Shown here: piece after piece, positions 38,044 to 49,732 of the stretch | Layout: every line of letters starts with the position of its first letter | Numbering within the stretch: the stretch's first letter is position 1 | DNA from: Isoperla grammatica | Taxonomy: Eukaryota > Arthropoda > Insecta > Plecoptera > Perlodidae | Length of the DNA stretch: 64,000 nt | Assembly: GCA_945910005.1 (NCBI GenBank) | Contig: OX246739.1 | Location: 38,491,598 to 38,555,597, forward strand | Reading direction: 5' to 3' | The notes under the pieces: model-generated | What the model was told of the DNA's origin: nothing | The model's input: the letters and a program-made list of their open reading frames with translations, nothing else | The model's database searches: none | Program-made: the position numbers and the translations under genes

Positions 38044-38823
38044 AAGTGTACTTAATGGTTACAAAACACGCTGGCTTTATACTCTTCAATCAGACGATAT
38101 TTCGGAACCTCGTACTCCTTCCTCAAGCACACACAGTGCCTGGCCTGTGTCGTTGCGACGTATCTCGGTGATTTCTTCGTGTTCTACCGACTAGCAGACT
38201 GCCAGTAAGTCAGAACTAACTTTTATAATTGTGAATTGGTTCTCAGACTTGATTTCTTCTTCTTTTGAAAACATATTCTCTTTTTTATAATATTGTGGTC
38301 AAGACAGCTGCAATAAGGTTTGGCTGACAGCGACCCGAGATTAAAATTAGTGAGTTGACAACTTGAAGTTATGTTCATCGATTCTGACCCTAGACAGATT
38401 TTAGCTTTCCTGGACAATGTGTTCCAGCCTCACGGGATAGCGGACACCAGCCCTAACCCTGGGGTCTAACTAAACCAGGGTATAAACTGAATTTCTCGAT
38501 TCCGCTGTTTGCTAAACACTTTTACGGTCGGATATAAAGAAAATATTAAATAACTTCATAAAGTAGCTGGTGTGAATAACTCCATAAAGTAGCTGCTGTC
38601 ATTGGTTCACTACTTATGACGTCTACAAAACATCACCTAGAGGTGTTGCGGAAAGTCCAGCCCCGTCCTCAGGCGACCACGCGTCAGTCGGGCATTGAGT
38701 GTGCTTGAGGAAGGAGCCAGATACTCCGAAATTGACGTTGTAAGCCTGGAATTATAGTTAGCGTGTGTTTTAACCATCAAACCTCGGGTTAACAAGGTGC
38801 TGTGCAATATAAGTGTACTTAAT
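38044..38823. mobile_element. Possible Penelope-like insertion with 13-bp target duplication
   Basis: AAGTGTACTTAAT occurs at 38044-38056 and 38811-38823 in the same orientation. Just inside, 38057-38143 is an inverted, diverged copy of 38690-38776 (GTGTGCTTGAGGAAGGAG ... CCGAAA ... AGCGTGT(G)TTTTAACC). A ~35-bp tail separates the right arm from the duplication. Inverted partial terminal repeats, a tail on one side and a TTGAGGA-stem-GAAA motif recall Penelope-like elements. No reverse transcriptase is present, so it would be a short non-autonomous copy. It lies in the presumed KLF 3' UTR. Confidence 0.45.
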
Positions 38824-39480
38824 ATTTCCAAACAGTCAAAACGTAATTCAATCCTCATGTCAGGTTATGAAGCAATCAAACGAGTAAAATCAAACCAATG
38901 AGCTTTATGCACAGTCACATATTTTTAATACTGTGTCGTTAAGGGTCCAAATTATCTACTTTTAGCGTGTGTGTTTAAATGCAACGGCCATTGAGTAACG
39001 GTCAGTATTAAATTAATTGTATGTGTTCCACAGGCTAACGTTCACATAATACATTGTACAAGAGTGTGTAGGCCTAAGCGAGGTAATCGCACCAAGATCT
39101 GCGAATACTGATCGACAACGGTTAACTGTAGAAGTTTATAAATATATGTTTAAAACGCGTTAATACGGATAGGATAGTTATGCACTGTATTATGAACCTT
39201 CAACAAAATGTGCACAATCAAATCTCTATTAAAAAAAAATACACTTTTTATGTTGAACAATTAACTTGATTGACGTTCACTGTTATTCCCCTCTGCAGGA
39301 GTATTTCTTGTCCCAACACTCAATGTTCTTCATTTTATCATAAGTGTAACCTTGTGTAACTCTGATTTTCTAATTAAATAGGTTGCACAGTACTCACAGT
39401 ATTATAATTACACACGCGATGATTTACCTTGGAGTCGTGTGTTGTATTCCACTCATAAACATTCTTGCACCATACGCATT

Positions 39481-39486
39481 AATAAA
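39481..39486 (+). terminator. Candidate polyadenylation signal AATAAA
   Basis: AATAAA followed by GTGACATTTTTGAG, about 2.2 kb after the KLF stop. It is the clearest canonical hexamer downstream on the + strand, but hexamers are common by chance in AT-rich DNA. Confidence 0.25.
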
Positions 39487-39500
39487 GTGACATTTTTGAG

Positions 39501-42500
39501 ATCAGGTATCATAAAACAATTTCGAATTCCAGGGTGAGTGCCCACTGTTCAGTTTTAGAAAATACAAATTTGAACTTCGAAGTTGGAGCTCTGATTTGTG
39601 AAAGTACCAGCACTGTCAGTGGTCCATTACCGCATATAGGGGGAATAAATAGAAACACGCATTTGCGTAACTATCCTATTCGCAGTCTTTAACATGTTTA
39701 TAGTGTTTGAGTCTCAAGGATCTACTTGAAGAGCCTTGCGTACTGCGTATCTTGAACCGTTTTGAGGCTACCGGCCAACAGCGTGAGCTAGACAGCAGGA
39801 GTCCAATTTCTATTTGCTGTCGTGAAGTGAAACACGGATAAATAGAAAGATGGCGCCCGTCGAGGTAGCGTGAGTGGCATTTTATAGAGAAGTCGTGTCC
39901 CACAGGTTTTATTAGTCGGGTTGACAGTTAATACCTTAGCTTAGAGAAACCGAACAAGTTTTAATAGATATGTCGATGATTAGGGGTATTTTAGACTCAA
40001 GCTATTTGATTGGTTTAGAGAAAGCTAGAAGCGTGCGTTCATAAGCCGCTCAAGGTTTTGCCACAACCCCTGCTAATTGTGCGTACTGAAACGTCCCCAT
40101 CCGTTATCTGCTAATACAATGGCTTAATAGCAGGATTTTTGCCAAGGGGGGATGGGGAGGCATTGAAAATTAGAAATGGCCTTCAAATGAGAAATGCGGG
40201 CCCACTAGATCGACATTAATTAACCTAATTGGAACAATTAACGACTCTACTTCTGCATCTAAAACTATGCAATTGTACCAAATTATTGTCTTAGTCCTGG
40301 TACTGATAGCATTATGTAATTAAATTCTTATTTCTATTTCTTTAGTAAGGAAATAATTATCACAGTCATGATTATAATGTTAGATATATTTATCATTCAG
40401 TCTGCAGGGCTTACTAAACGATTTCTCAGATTTCCGATTTTGTGTTTCAATCTAGAGATATGATTAAAAAATTAAAATTTTCTGCGGTTTTTGACGTTGA
40501 GGTATCCTTCGCTCTTAATATTCAGTAAAGACAATTATAAACTTAGTGCTAGCCAAGGGGGGTAACTGCCTCCCTTTGCCCCTCCACCCCCACGAGGGCG
40601 CCCACGATCTCAAAATTAAGTAAAAAGCCACGAGACTTATTTGTTGCAAGAAGTTGCATACAATACTTGTAGCTATAGCCACTGAGCATGGCGTCAAACC
40701 GTTTCTATCGCTTATAGACCAATAATAGAGACAGATCAATAACTGACACACGTGAGCACAAAGTATGGTAAGATGGACAACAAACCGTTGCTTTATGAAG
40801 AGAGGGCATCAACGTGTTCATCAAACATATTTATTGTTTACGTCATATTCGCCACTTGATAGTGGTGAACAGTGTGAAAGGAATAATATGTCCAACTTGG
40901 ATACTTACCAGAAATTGAACTCTCTTGCTGTGGAAATGAAACAACAAATATATGTTTATGCGGTTTGTCGACAAAGAGCATAAAATATGTACTAGTGTAA
41001 AAACTGGTAACACGTCCCTCTCAATTTCAATTGTATGTTTGATCTCAATCCACAAGTATACTTACCCTTTACTGTTGCGGTACATATAACCTTTCCCGGT
41101 ATAAATCATATTCATTCACTTATCCAATCCTTAGATCTATTCGACAAGTGATTGTTACTGAAGAAGATTCTATATTTCGTAATGAGGGAACCCGTCGTTA
41201 CCACTCAGAATTTTATATACGAAACTAATTTACAAATTTAACATGTTACCATTTATCTAGTAATAGTTTGATTGTAGGAAATGCTCAGGTTTAATTGTTT
41301 TACAAATGCGATTAGATGATTCGTTTATGTTTATTGTTGGATGGATCAAAGGAGCGAGGTACGTCTCACATAAAATGAAGTTGGACATGACTTCTCTCTT
41401 TCTCTCGGTACGCTTGCAAGCCAAGCGTGTTACCAACACCTGAAGAGCAAAGCCTCTCACACATTGTGCCAGTCAGGTTCATAATATTCGTAGTTGTGTT
41501 TTGTTGAAACCATGTTTAGAAATAAACACTGTTTATAAACCTGCATTCTGTTTCGCTTTTTATTTGACTGCGCTCTATATAAACACCGCTCTCCCGATTT
41601 CCCTGCTTCCTCTATGTCAATGTCGTTTTCGTTAGCTACATCAGCATGTCTTTTCTTTGTTAGTCATAGTACTATGACACCGCTTTTGTCTGGTGTGTCT
41701 GCTATTATTTTCATGATATCCACTTCCAATGTATACATTATTATCATTGGGTGTGGATTGAAGACTTGCTTTATTATTATATAATTAATTGTATAATTGT
41801 AAGAGCAACGAAAAGAAACAATGCAAAGTTGACTTGAATAGGTGACTGAATGGTAACCTGAAGGGGCGGAATTAAGGCCAGATTTTTTTAGTCATTTCGT
41901 ACACCTGAAATAATCAACAGAAACTGTATACCTATAAAGCAGGAAACATAATATACACAATTGACAGTTCAGAAAAAGCCATCAAAGTTCGGAGCCTTGG
42001 CTAGTGGTATTGCTACAGTATAGAGGGGGTAGTGTTTTACTCCAAGGTAAAATAACTCTTGTTTTATTGTGTCCGCTGATTGTTTTTGCAACAAGCCTCT
42101 CACGCACGTTGCTGACTAAACTAATGGTTCCTGTCATAGAGAGGATCCTAAATGTGTCCTATGAGTATGACCTCTCAAGTGGCGCTTGCCCATATTGATT
42201 ACTGGCAAACATTACGAAAAGATTAAACAAATAATACCAAAACGGTAATAAAATCAACAAGACGATGTTTAAGGTTGGTTGGGTCTCTGTCCGCATGTAT
42301 TTGGTTTGTCAATCTCTTGTCGTATGTCCATTATAAAACATACGTAGATATATTCCAACCAAATACAATACATTCCTTTTAGAGGAGTTTTAGTGTTGTT
42401 TTTATATTTATGTGTGGGATGTGTATAATACTATATTTTATGTTAAATTTGCACCTGTGGAAATGAACTTCTGTTGCAAGTAGACCATCAATATGTACCC

Positions 42501-42689
42501 ATGTTGTGGCAGGGTCGGAGGTGTACGTAACAGATGATACCAAAGATAACAGGGTTGAGAAGAAGGTAAGTGTGTCTTTTACCACGTGTGTACTATCATC
42601 TTGTGCATCCCCTTACTTTCACCAGTGCAGTGAGTGCATACTGCATATGTCACCATCTTACACGGACCAGTGCAGGTGTACTCACATGC
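39501..42689. other. Intergenic stretch
   Basis: No gene recognised. Contains the MITE half at 40398-40514. An A-rich signal AATAAA at 41521 is also present. Confidence 0.4.
40398..40514. mobile_element. Half copy of the TTAA-type MITE
   Basis: CTGCAGGGCTTACTAAACG ... TCTGCGGTTTTTGACGT ... GGTATCCTTCGCTC followed by TTAA (40515) matches the right arm of the element at 16160-16532. The left arm was not found, so this copy is truncated or rearranged. Confidence 0.65.
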
Positions 42690-43737
42690 ACTAGTACACT
42701 AGTACACGTGTACTTACATGCACTAGTGCACGTGTACCCACATGCCTGCGCCTTGCCGCGCTAGATACCGCCCGCCACACTCGCATGTGTCGCCGTTGGC
42801 CTAACACGCCCGGCGTACAAGACTTGTGCGGCATCGTCTTGGTAGGGGTGCCATGTAGGGTACTTTGCGCCCCCAGTGCACGTGTACCCACATGCCTGCG
42901 CCTTGCCGCGCTAGATGCCGCCCGCCACACTCGCATGTGTCGCCGTTGGCCTAACACGCCCGGCGTACAAGACTTGTGCGACATCGTCTTGGTAGGGGTG
43001 CCATGTAAGGTACTTTGCGCCCCTTACACGCACCAGTGCACGTGTACTCACATGCCTGCGCCTTGCCGCGCTAGATACCGCCCGTCACACACGCATGTGT
43101 CGCCGTTGGCCTAACACGCCCGGCGTACAAGACTTGTGCGACATCGTCTTGGTAGGGGTGCCATGTAGGGTACTTTGCGCCCCCAGTGCACGTGTACTCA
43201 CAAGCCTGCGCCTTGCCGCGCTAGATACCGCCCGCCACACTCGCAAGTATCGCCGTTAGCCTAACACGCCCGGCGTACAAGACTTGTGCGACATCGTCTT
43301 GGTAGGGGTGCCATGTAGGGTACTTTGCGCCCCTTACACGCACCAGTGCACGTGTACTCACATGCCTGCGCCTTGCCGCGCTAGATACCGCCCGCCACAC
43401 ACGCTAGTATCGCCGTTGGCCTAACACGCCCGGCGTACAAGACTTGTGCGACATCGTCTTGGTAGGGGTGCCATGTAGGGTACTTTGCACCCCCAGTGCA
43501 CGTGTACTCACATGCCTGCGCCTTGCCGCGCTAGATGCCGCCCGCAACACACGCATGTGTCGCCGTTGGCCTAACACGCCCGGCGTACAAGACTTGTGCG
43601 GCATCGTCTTGGTAGGGGTGCCATGAAGGGTACTTTGCGCCCCCAGTGCACGTGTACCCACATGCCTGCGCCTTGCCGCGCTAGATACCGTCCGCCACAC
43701 TCGCAAGTATCGCCGTTGGCCTAACACGCCCGGCGTA
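42690..43737. repeat. Alternating ~150/160-bp minisatellite
   Basis: GCCTGCGCCTTGCCGCG recurs at about 42745, 42894, 43054, 43205, 43365, 43516 and 43664. Unit length alternates between about 150 and 160 bp because every other unit has an added CTTACACGCACC-type block before GTGCACGTGTAC. The array is GC-rich against an AT-rich background, with CACGTG in nearly every unit. Confidence 0.93.
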
Positions 43738-43975
43738 AGACAAGAAGTCTGACCATATTTGAGAATAGAACATTAGTTAGTGCCAATTGAGCCATAGCAC
43801 TATGAATATTAATACGGAATCTGCATCAAACTCCAATGAATCTAGTTTAAATGATATTGTCTGAAATACGAGATCTGAATGCATACGTGATTGGAATTGT
43901 GCTTCGAACACACGTTGCTTGATTTAATGGCCTATTGAAACGAACCAGTGGCGTGGACTAGTTGCGTGCTATCGG

Positions 43976-43976
<1 letters not shown>

Positions 43977-44021
<45 letters not shown>
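43977..44021. repeat. (CT)n microsatellite
   Basis: About 22 CT dinucleotides. It follows an isolated hAT-like end CAGTGGCGTGGACTAG at 43946. Confidence 0.95.
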
Positions 44022-44023
<2 letters not shown>

Positions 44024-44720
44024 GCGCATGTACTCTCGAAGCTACGACTGCTAAAATGCATCAAACTGCCGTTAACATATAACACATGATAATTTCTTTC
44101 TGATATAATTCATAGTTATTGTCTACCCACTCATACAAGAACGTATGTTCAGTAGGGACATAACCATTTACCATGTGAGCCTCGTTGCTATAACGACCTC
44201 AAAGTCCCACATAGGGTCCATGGATGTAAGTTATCAATCCCGATGATAACAAACGTATACCCGAAACGGGAAACGAACCCTGGACTTTCTGCACTGGAAG
44301 ATGGGATAAACCCCATGCGGAGGAGGAAAGCTAGCAAGCATAAAATGCTAACACTACTACGATCGTTTAGTAATTATTTGTACAGTCATCAGTCGGCAAC
44401 GTTTTGTATAGTCAGACAAGTTTAGTGTTGTAATGTCTCCTAGTACCGTATATCTTCCATTCCTCCCTGCAAGATGGGGCCCCCTCGCATATTGGGGTTG
44501 AAAATTGCCGGACATCACCGTTGCGTGGTATAATGAGAAAGTTAAATGCTAATCAGTTGCTAATTTCGCCTGCTTATAACTTGGAAAAGGGTAAACTAAT
44601 TTGCTTATAACTTTGTAAGATTTTTCGAGTGAATTATTCAAACATATTAAGATCATCCTAAGTATTGTAGGATCTCCTGTCGTTCAGATTTAATTAGCTG
44701 AAAAGTTAGTATTATATTTA
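44022..44720. other. Intergenic, with minus-strand tRNA-like relic
   Basis: The minus strand of 44255-44290 reads AGGGTTCGTTTCCCGTTTCG, a B-box-like SINE relic. Nothing else recognised. Confidence 0.35.
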
Positions 44721-44728
44721 GTTAGAGT

Positions 44729-45285
44729 CAGTGGTGTAGTCAGTGTGGTCAGTGTTCGATCCTGGGCGGGCCTGGGCGCCGCCTAGGCACTTTTATTTGG
44801 AGGCTGGGCTAGCCCAGGTGCTTTTTAACAGTCAACAGCCCGTATTATACCATTACAATACATACACGAAGTCCTACATTGCTAAACAAAGAACAGCCAG
44901 GCGAAATAATGATTGGAGCAGCAAAAATACGTATGACCAAATATAGATAACTTCGAAACGATGGACAGAACAAATAGGTTGTTGTTACAGGTATCAAATT
45001 TTACAGTTGTTAGGACTCCTTGTGGATAATTAAAAACGTCCGATTTCATTGTTCTATCTGACAGACTACGCTATGGAGCTAATTAACATCGAAAATCCAA
45101 AAGAAAATTCTAAATACATGTATGGCCTCTTGAGTTTTTGAACAAAAACGTCCCCTCAAGTTCTTTAACCCCGTTCAATTTCTGTAGCATCGTTTTACAC
45201 CCACTTAAATCACACCCCCCCACCCCCCTCGTACACACGTAAATTCGACCGGCCAGGCACCTTATATTTTAGGAATACACCACTG
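44729..45285. mobile_element. Short non-autonomous hAT-type element, 557 bp
   Basis: Starts CAGTGGTGTAGTCAG and ends AGGAATACACCACTG, with an exact 8-bp duplication GTTAGAGT on both sides (44721-44728, 45286-45293). Termini match the CAGTGGYGT type of the larger element at 31587. Non-coding. Confidence 0.88.
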
Positions 45286-45293
45286 GTTAGAGT

Positions 45294-46416
45294 AAATTAA
45301 TGTTGCGCCCTGACTATGTTGGGGCTAAGTGGCTGCGATGGACGGCCGTTCTCATACACACGGTATAGTGTTGTGTTAATTTCATAAGGGCGCTTTGGAG
45401 GATATTAGTATATCCTTTTTCGGTTTTTGTACTCTATAATACTTTCAGATGTATTTTTGGTGCATATTTGTGTCATAGAATAATAATTTGGTTTTATATG
45501 CTGTGTTTTCAGCCGTTTTATTGAACCATATGGCTGTTCTATGTAACAAAAGCACGTGTATATCGTCCTGACGAGTTGAGGAAGTGGTAAATATTGTTAT
45601 GGAATGAAAACCCCAGTGCGCACTGAGGGTCCAAAGTAACGTCGTACAGTTCAATACGGGATGAATGTGGTTCTGCAAGGCCGATAATGTAAATAAAGTT
45701 AACAGATTCCGAGTTGTCACCCGTTAAATTGTTTTCCCGGCTCAAAGGATCTTTCTCAAAGAGTGTCTATCAAAGGATTTGATTGCATGGCTGTCGTACG
45801 GTGACAAGAGCCAAGTTGTTACAGACTGACAGAAGCAATCTTGTCCCATGTTGACACAACGGGCGGACGCCAAGGTATGTTACGACCATCAATAGATGCG
45901 TGGCGGCCGTTCCCACTACTAGCAGCAGCTCTTCCGCGTGTACAAGGAACTATCCTGAGAGCTAGCAGAACTCCATGATGATACAACACTGCTACTCGGG
46001 TTGGAAATCGGAGCAGTAGCACAATAAGGGTTTTACACTCAGTTCATACGAAGTGCATTTTCCTCTCACGGCATAAATAAAATAATACAATACAAATCGT
46101 GCTTCAATACACCAATATATTGTTGGTGAGAGTGTTTTCGTAATAAATTAATTACTATGTATTGGCAAAGATTACAAACATAGTTTGTAATCTTTGGTAT
46201 TGGTCTGTGGAAATAAATAAATACATTTATGTCATTGTTGAGACAAAGAACATTGGATTGTTGGAAGTGGGACATCCAAAGATGAACCATAAAGAAACTC
46301 GGTTATACAGCACGACGTTTCTTACATAGACAAATCACCGACTGCGTCGTTCACTGATTCGTCGTTGAACTGTTGCTGTGAAGTGAACTGGGCTTCTCAT
46401 CTTCACCCTCAATGTA
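45294..46416. other. Intergenic; perfect short hairpin
   Basis: AAAGATTACAAAC and GTTTGTAATCTTT form a 13-bp stem at about 46167-46196. No gene recognised. Confidence 0.5.
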
Positions 46417-46736
46417 GGGAGCTGACTGAAGACACGTGTGTCATTGCAGGGAGCTGACTGAAGACACGTGTGTCATTGCAGGGAGCTGACTGAGGACACG
46501 TGTGTCATTGCAGGGAGCTGACTCAGGGCACGTGTGTCATTGCAGGGAGCTGACTGAAGACACGTGTGTCATTGCAGGGAGCTGACTGAGGACACGTGTG
46601 TCAATGTAGGGAGTTGACTGAAGGCACGTGTGTCAATGCAGGGAGCTGACTGAAGGCACGTGTGTCATTGCAGGGAGCTGACTGAGGACACGTGTGTCCA
46701 TGCAGGGAGCTGACTGAGGACACGTGTGTTTACGTG
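46417..46736. repeat. 32-bp minisatellite with one CACGTG per unit
   Basis: Ten units start every 32 bp from 46417 to 46705: GGGAGCTGACTGA(A/G)G(A/G)CACGTGTGTCATTGCA. All ten keep CACGTG, and most keep a splice-acceptor-like TTGCAG|G at the unit junction. Confidence 0.96.
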
Positions 46737-47867
46737 TTTATTGAAGATTGACATTTTATAAACACTGGGTATAGTCGTTTGTAAGTGGGTACTCGTTGGG
46801 TTTCAGAACATCAGGCAGGTCAAGGTATTATTGACCTTATCAGACTTTAGTTTTTAAATATAATAGGCATACGTTGATGTTGCTTCGCGCTTATCATATA
46901 TTATACAAACGATAGACTTAGAATTCTGACACGTTTCCCACATTCTGTGACGAGCAGACGACACGAAGACCAATGGTAGCCCTGACCGACGTACACGTGA
47001 TTGCTCGTCTCCAAAACGTCGGGATTCACGGTGAGTAGGCCTACTCGTTTAACATGCGGTAAATGATAAGTCTGGTAGGTATTTAGTTATATCAATCATT
47101 AACCGATGTAAATGTAACTTCAGGTTGGATGGCAATGTCAGGTTCATGCAGGCTATTTGTCTTCACGTCTCATGTTCTGGCAAAGATGGTAATCGAGACA
47201 TGTGGGTGGATGTGACGAAGTGTCCCTTGATGCGCACAGTGTGATTGTAAACAAGGACCAAGGCAAGGTTTGTTACAGCATTGTTGATAATTAGTTGGCC
47301 TATCAAGAATCACACTCGCCCTCGTCGGTGATAAATTATCGAGGTACGTTCAGAAAACCTAATTATGTTCGTCTTGCAGGTGTGTGCAGGTGCGGGGAGC
47401 ATATCTGCTATGAAGGCCAAGAGGTCAAACCTTCAGTTGTTTAATTTAAGAGTCTACCGTGACCTCAATTGACCTCTGCTAACGGCTCGGATGGCAATAA
47501 AGAGATTGTTAAATTATCGGTTGGCGTTTTGTTGTGTGTCACTATAGCTTATGGCTCGAGCGAGCCGCAAGTGGACTCTTAATCAAAACAAAGACAGAGT
47601 GCGATGAAATTATATCCAGAGTCAGAGTTTCAGTACATAAAGATATAAACCTATAGGCAAGTACAGCGATAATAAATTCGAGGCGATTACCATGATAAAT
47701 AATTTGTCAAACAAGTTTCGTTATGAATAGGCGTGTACATGATTTCAAAATCTTGTTACTTCTTGTGACGTAATAGATGTATATTTTGTAATGTAAAAAA
47801 CTTGTTTTAAATCATAAACACAACTGATCTTTGTGTTGGTTGTTTTATCAGTTGTTCAATAATTATC

Positions 47868-47869
<2 letters not shown>
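46737..47869. other. Intergenic, nothing recognised
   Basis: Unique-looking sequence without a supportable gene. Confidence 0.4.

Positions 47870-47902
<33 letters not shown>
47870..47902. repeat. (TA)n microsatellite
   Basis: About 16 TA dinucleotides. Similar shorter TA runs occur at 48880-48898 and 50503-50523. Confidence 0.95.
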
Positions 47903-47906
<4 letters not shown>

Positions 47907-47953
47907 TAAAAATCTATGTAGTTTTGGAAAGAACGAGGCAGAGTGCTGTGTAA

Positions 47954-47954
<1 letters not shown>

Positions 47955-47992
<38 letters not shown>

Positions 47993-47995
47993 TGA

Positions 47996-48070
<75 letters not shown>

Positions 48071-48095
48071 CAACAGCAACAGCGACAGTGACAGC
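47955..48095. repeat. (GACAGC)n hexamer repeat
   Basis: About 23 copies with a few GACAGT and AACAGC variants. It is stop-free in several frames and so gives Ser-Asp, Ala-Thr and Ser-Leu runs that are not evidence of a gene. Confidence 0.95.
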
Positions 48096-49299
48096 GTGGT
48101 TAGCGAGAGAATATCGCGGGCAGTTGACTTATGTACCCACGTGTCCAGAAAGTGCGATAAAGAACAGTTGGGTCTCATCTCACAACCCAACACTCGTGTA
48201 AGCCCATTTGGGAAGACAGGAGAAAGTAACCACAAAGGATTGAATACTTTGGAGTTTGAACACAAACATTATTTTGTGCGAAAATATCACAACAACTCCA
48301 CTGGGCACTGACAGTAATTACTGATTTGAGATTTCCAACCATGGCAATCAAAATTATTGAGGTTTCTGTAATGTTCCGTTTTGGGTATATAGGAATCGAT
48401 TCTTCAAAAATGGAAATAAGTGCTGAATTTTCTTTGTGTATTTTGAATATTAAATACTAAAAGCTAGACAAATAGACATATTGACCCTGTCTTAGCTAAA
48501 CTATGATTCACTTCACCCTAGCATGACTGTACTTCGGTTAAACCTTGCCGCCATCACAAACTGATAGCTACATTAATTGGAGGTTGTTTATTATTATGAA
48601 ATTGTGTGAATTGTGTGGCTGTCAATGCGAGCGAGTGTGATCCCAATTTATAGCCCATTGTACATAGCACAGTGTTGTGCGCTAGCACGCATGCGTTGAA
48701 CAAGTGTGGGTGGTACCTTCGAGCACATTCGCATCTTCCTATTGTATTTACCACCTTGGTCTCACTTGGTTAGGCGGCCCATATGTTACACTAGTTCGGT
48801 ACAACATTAAAAAACTCAGCATATTAGCTCATTATTATGACCACAACAACTCAAACGATCGAAATCTGAGGTGCGTACTATATATATATATATATATATT
48901 TTAAGAGCAAAGTTTAAAATTTCACAAATATATTTTGTGAAGTAATCACAATTAATTATTCTCAAACACTAAATTTGACAAAATAGGTTATTAAGACAAT
49001 ACTTCAGCCACGTTATGCTTTCTAGTGCTTTCTAGCTTTCTTGGAACTTGGAACACTATTTGATTCTACTGTTCCCAAACACAGGGTTTTTACCATACGC
49101 AGGCTTCTTTTCTTTATAGAATTAAATACATGTTTCATGATTGTGTGTGTTTTTGGCTATTACATTTATGTACTTTTGTTTTAGAAAAGAAAGGAATAAA
49201 ATGATTTGAATTGAAAATTAACGATGGATTATTACAAAAGAAGTCTGGACACAGAGACCTGGTCACTGGTCAACCATACGTTGTACCCCGTACCCGTAG
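48096..49299. other. Intergenic, nothing recognised
   Basis: AT-rich, no supportable gene. Confidence 0.4.
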
Positions 49300-49732
49300 T
49301 GAGTTTCTTCCCAACAAACATTTTGGTGCCTTCCCGCACTTTTCCCGATGTCTTTTCCCGCATATTGCATATGCGGGTCCTGTAAGGGAAACCCGTACGG
49401 GACCCGCCTAGAAGTGTCCTACTGGCCGATGTCGGGTCCCGTACGGGTTGCACGCCATCTTCCCGCAATCTTCCCACTTGTATCCCGCAACCTTCCCGCA
49501 CGGATTGCCCGCTATCTTCCCGCTAGTATCCCACAACTTTCCCGCACAGGCTGCCCGCTAGTATCCCGCAGCTTTCCCACTAGTATCCCGCAACCTTCCC
49601 GCTCGGATTGCACGCTATCTTCCCGCTAGTATCCTGCAGCTTTCCCGCATGGGCTGCCCGCTAGTATCCCGCAGCTTTCCCGCATGGGCTGCCCGCTATC
49701 TTCTCGGGGCACTAATGTGCCCCGAGAAGATA
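49300..49732. repeat. CCCGTACGGG / CCCGCTAGTATCCCGC-rich repeat ending in a perfect hairpin
   Basis: Many short degenerate units (CTTCCCGC, CCCGCTAGTATCCCGCA, CCCGTACGGG) from about 49300. The block ends in a 16-bp perfect stem 49697-49712 / 49717-49732 with a TAAT loop. It begins next to CCCAACAAACAT, which also borders the related block at 55270-55630 in reverse orientation. Confidence 0.8.

Larger units (their letters stand above)
37269..39500 (+). other. Presumed KLF 3' untranslated region
   Basis: Sequence downstream of the stop. It starts with the 56-bp array, then moderately AT-rich unique sequence with U-rich stretches (about 37830-37960) typical of animal 3' UTRs, then a repeat-like element at 38044-38823. 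The 3' end is unknown; AATAAA at 39481 is the clearest candidate signal but an earlier ATTAAA-type signal is possible. If the longest form is right, the UTR carries a transposable element. Confidence 0.4.

Noticed and set aside
47902..48311. Ser-Asp and Leu-Ser repeat proteins at the (GACAGC)n tract
   Set aside because: Hexamer repeat without stops; no flanking domain, signal or splice support.
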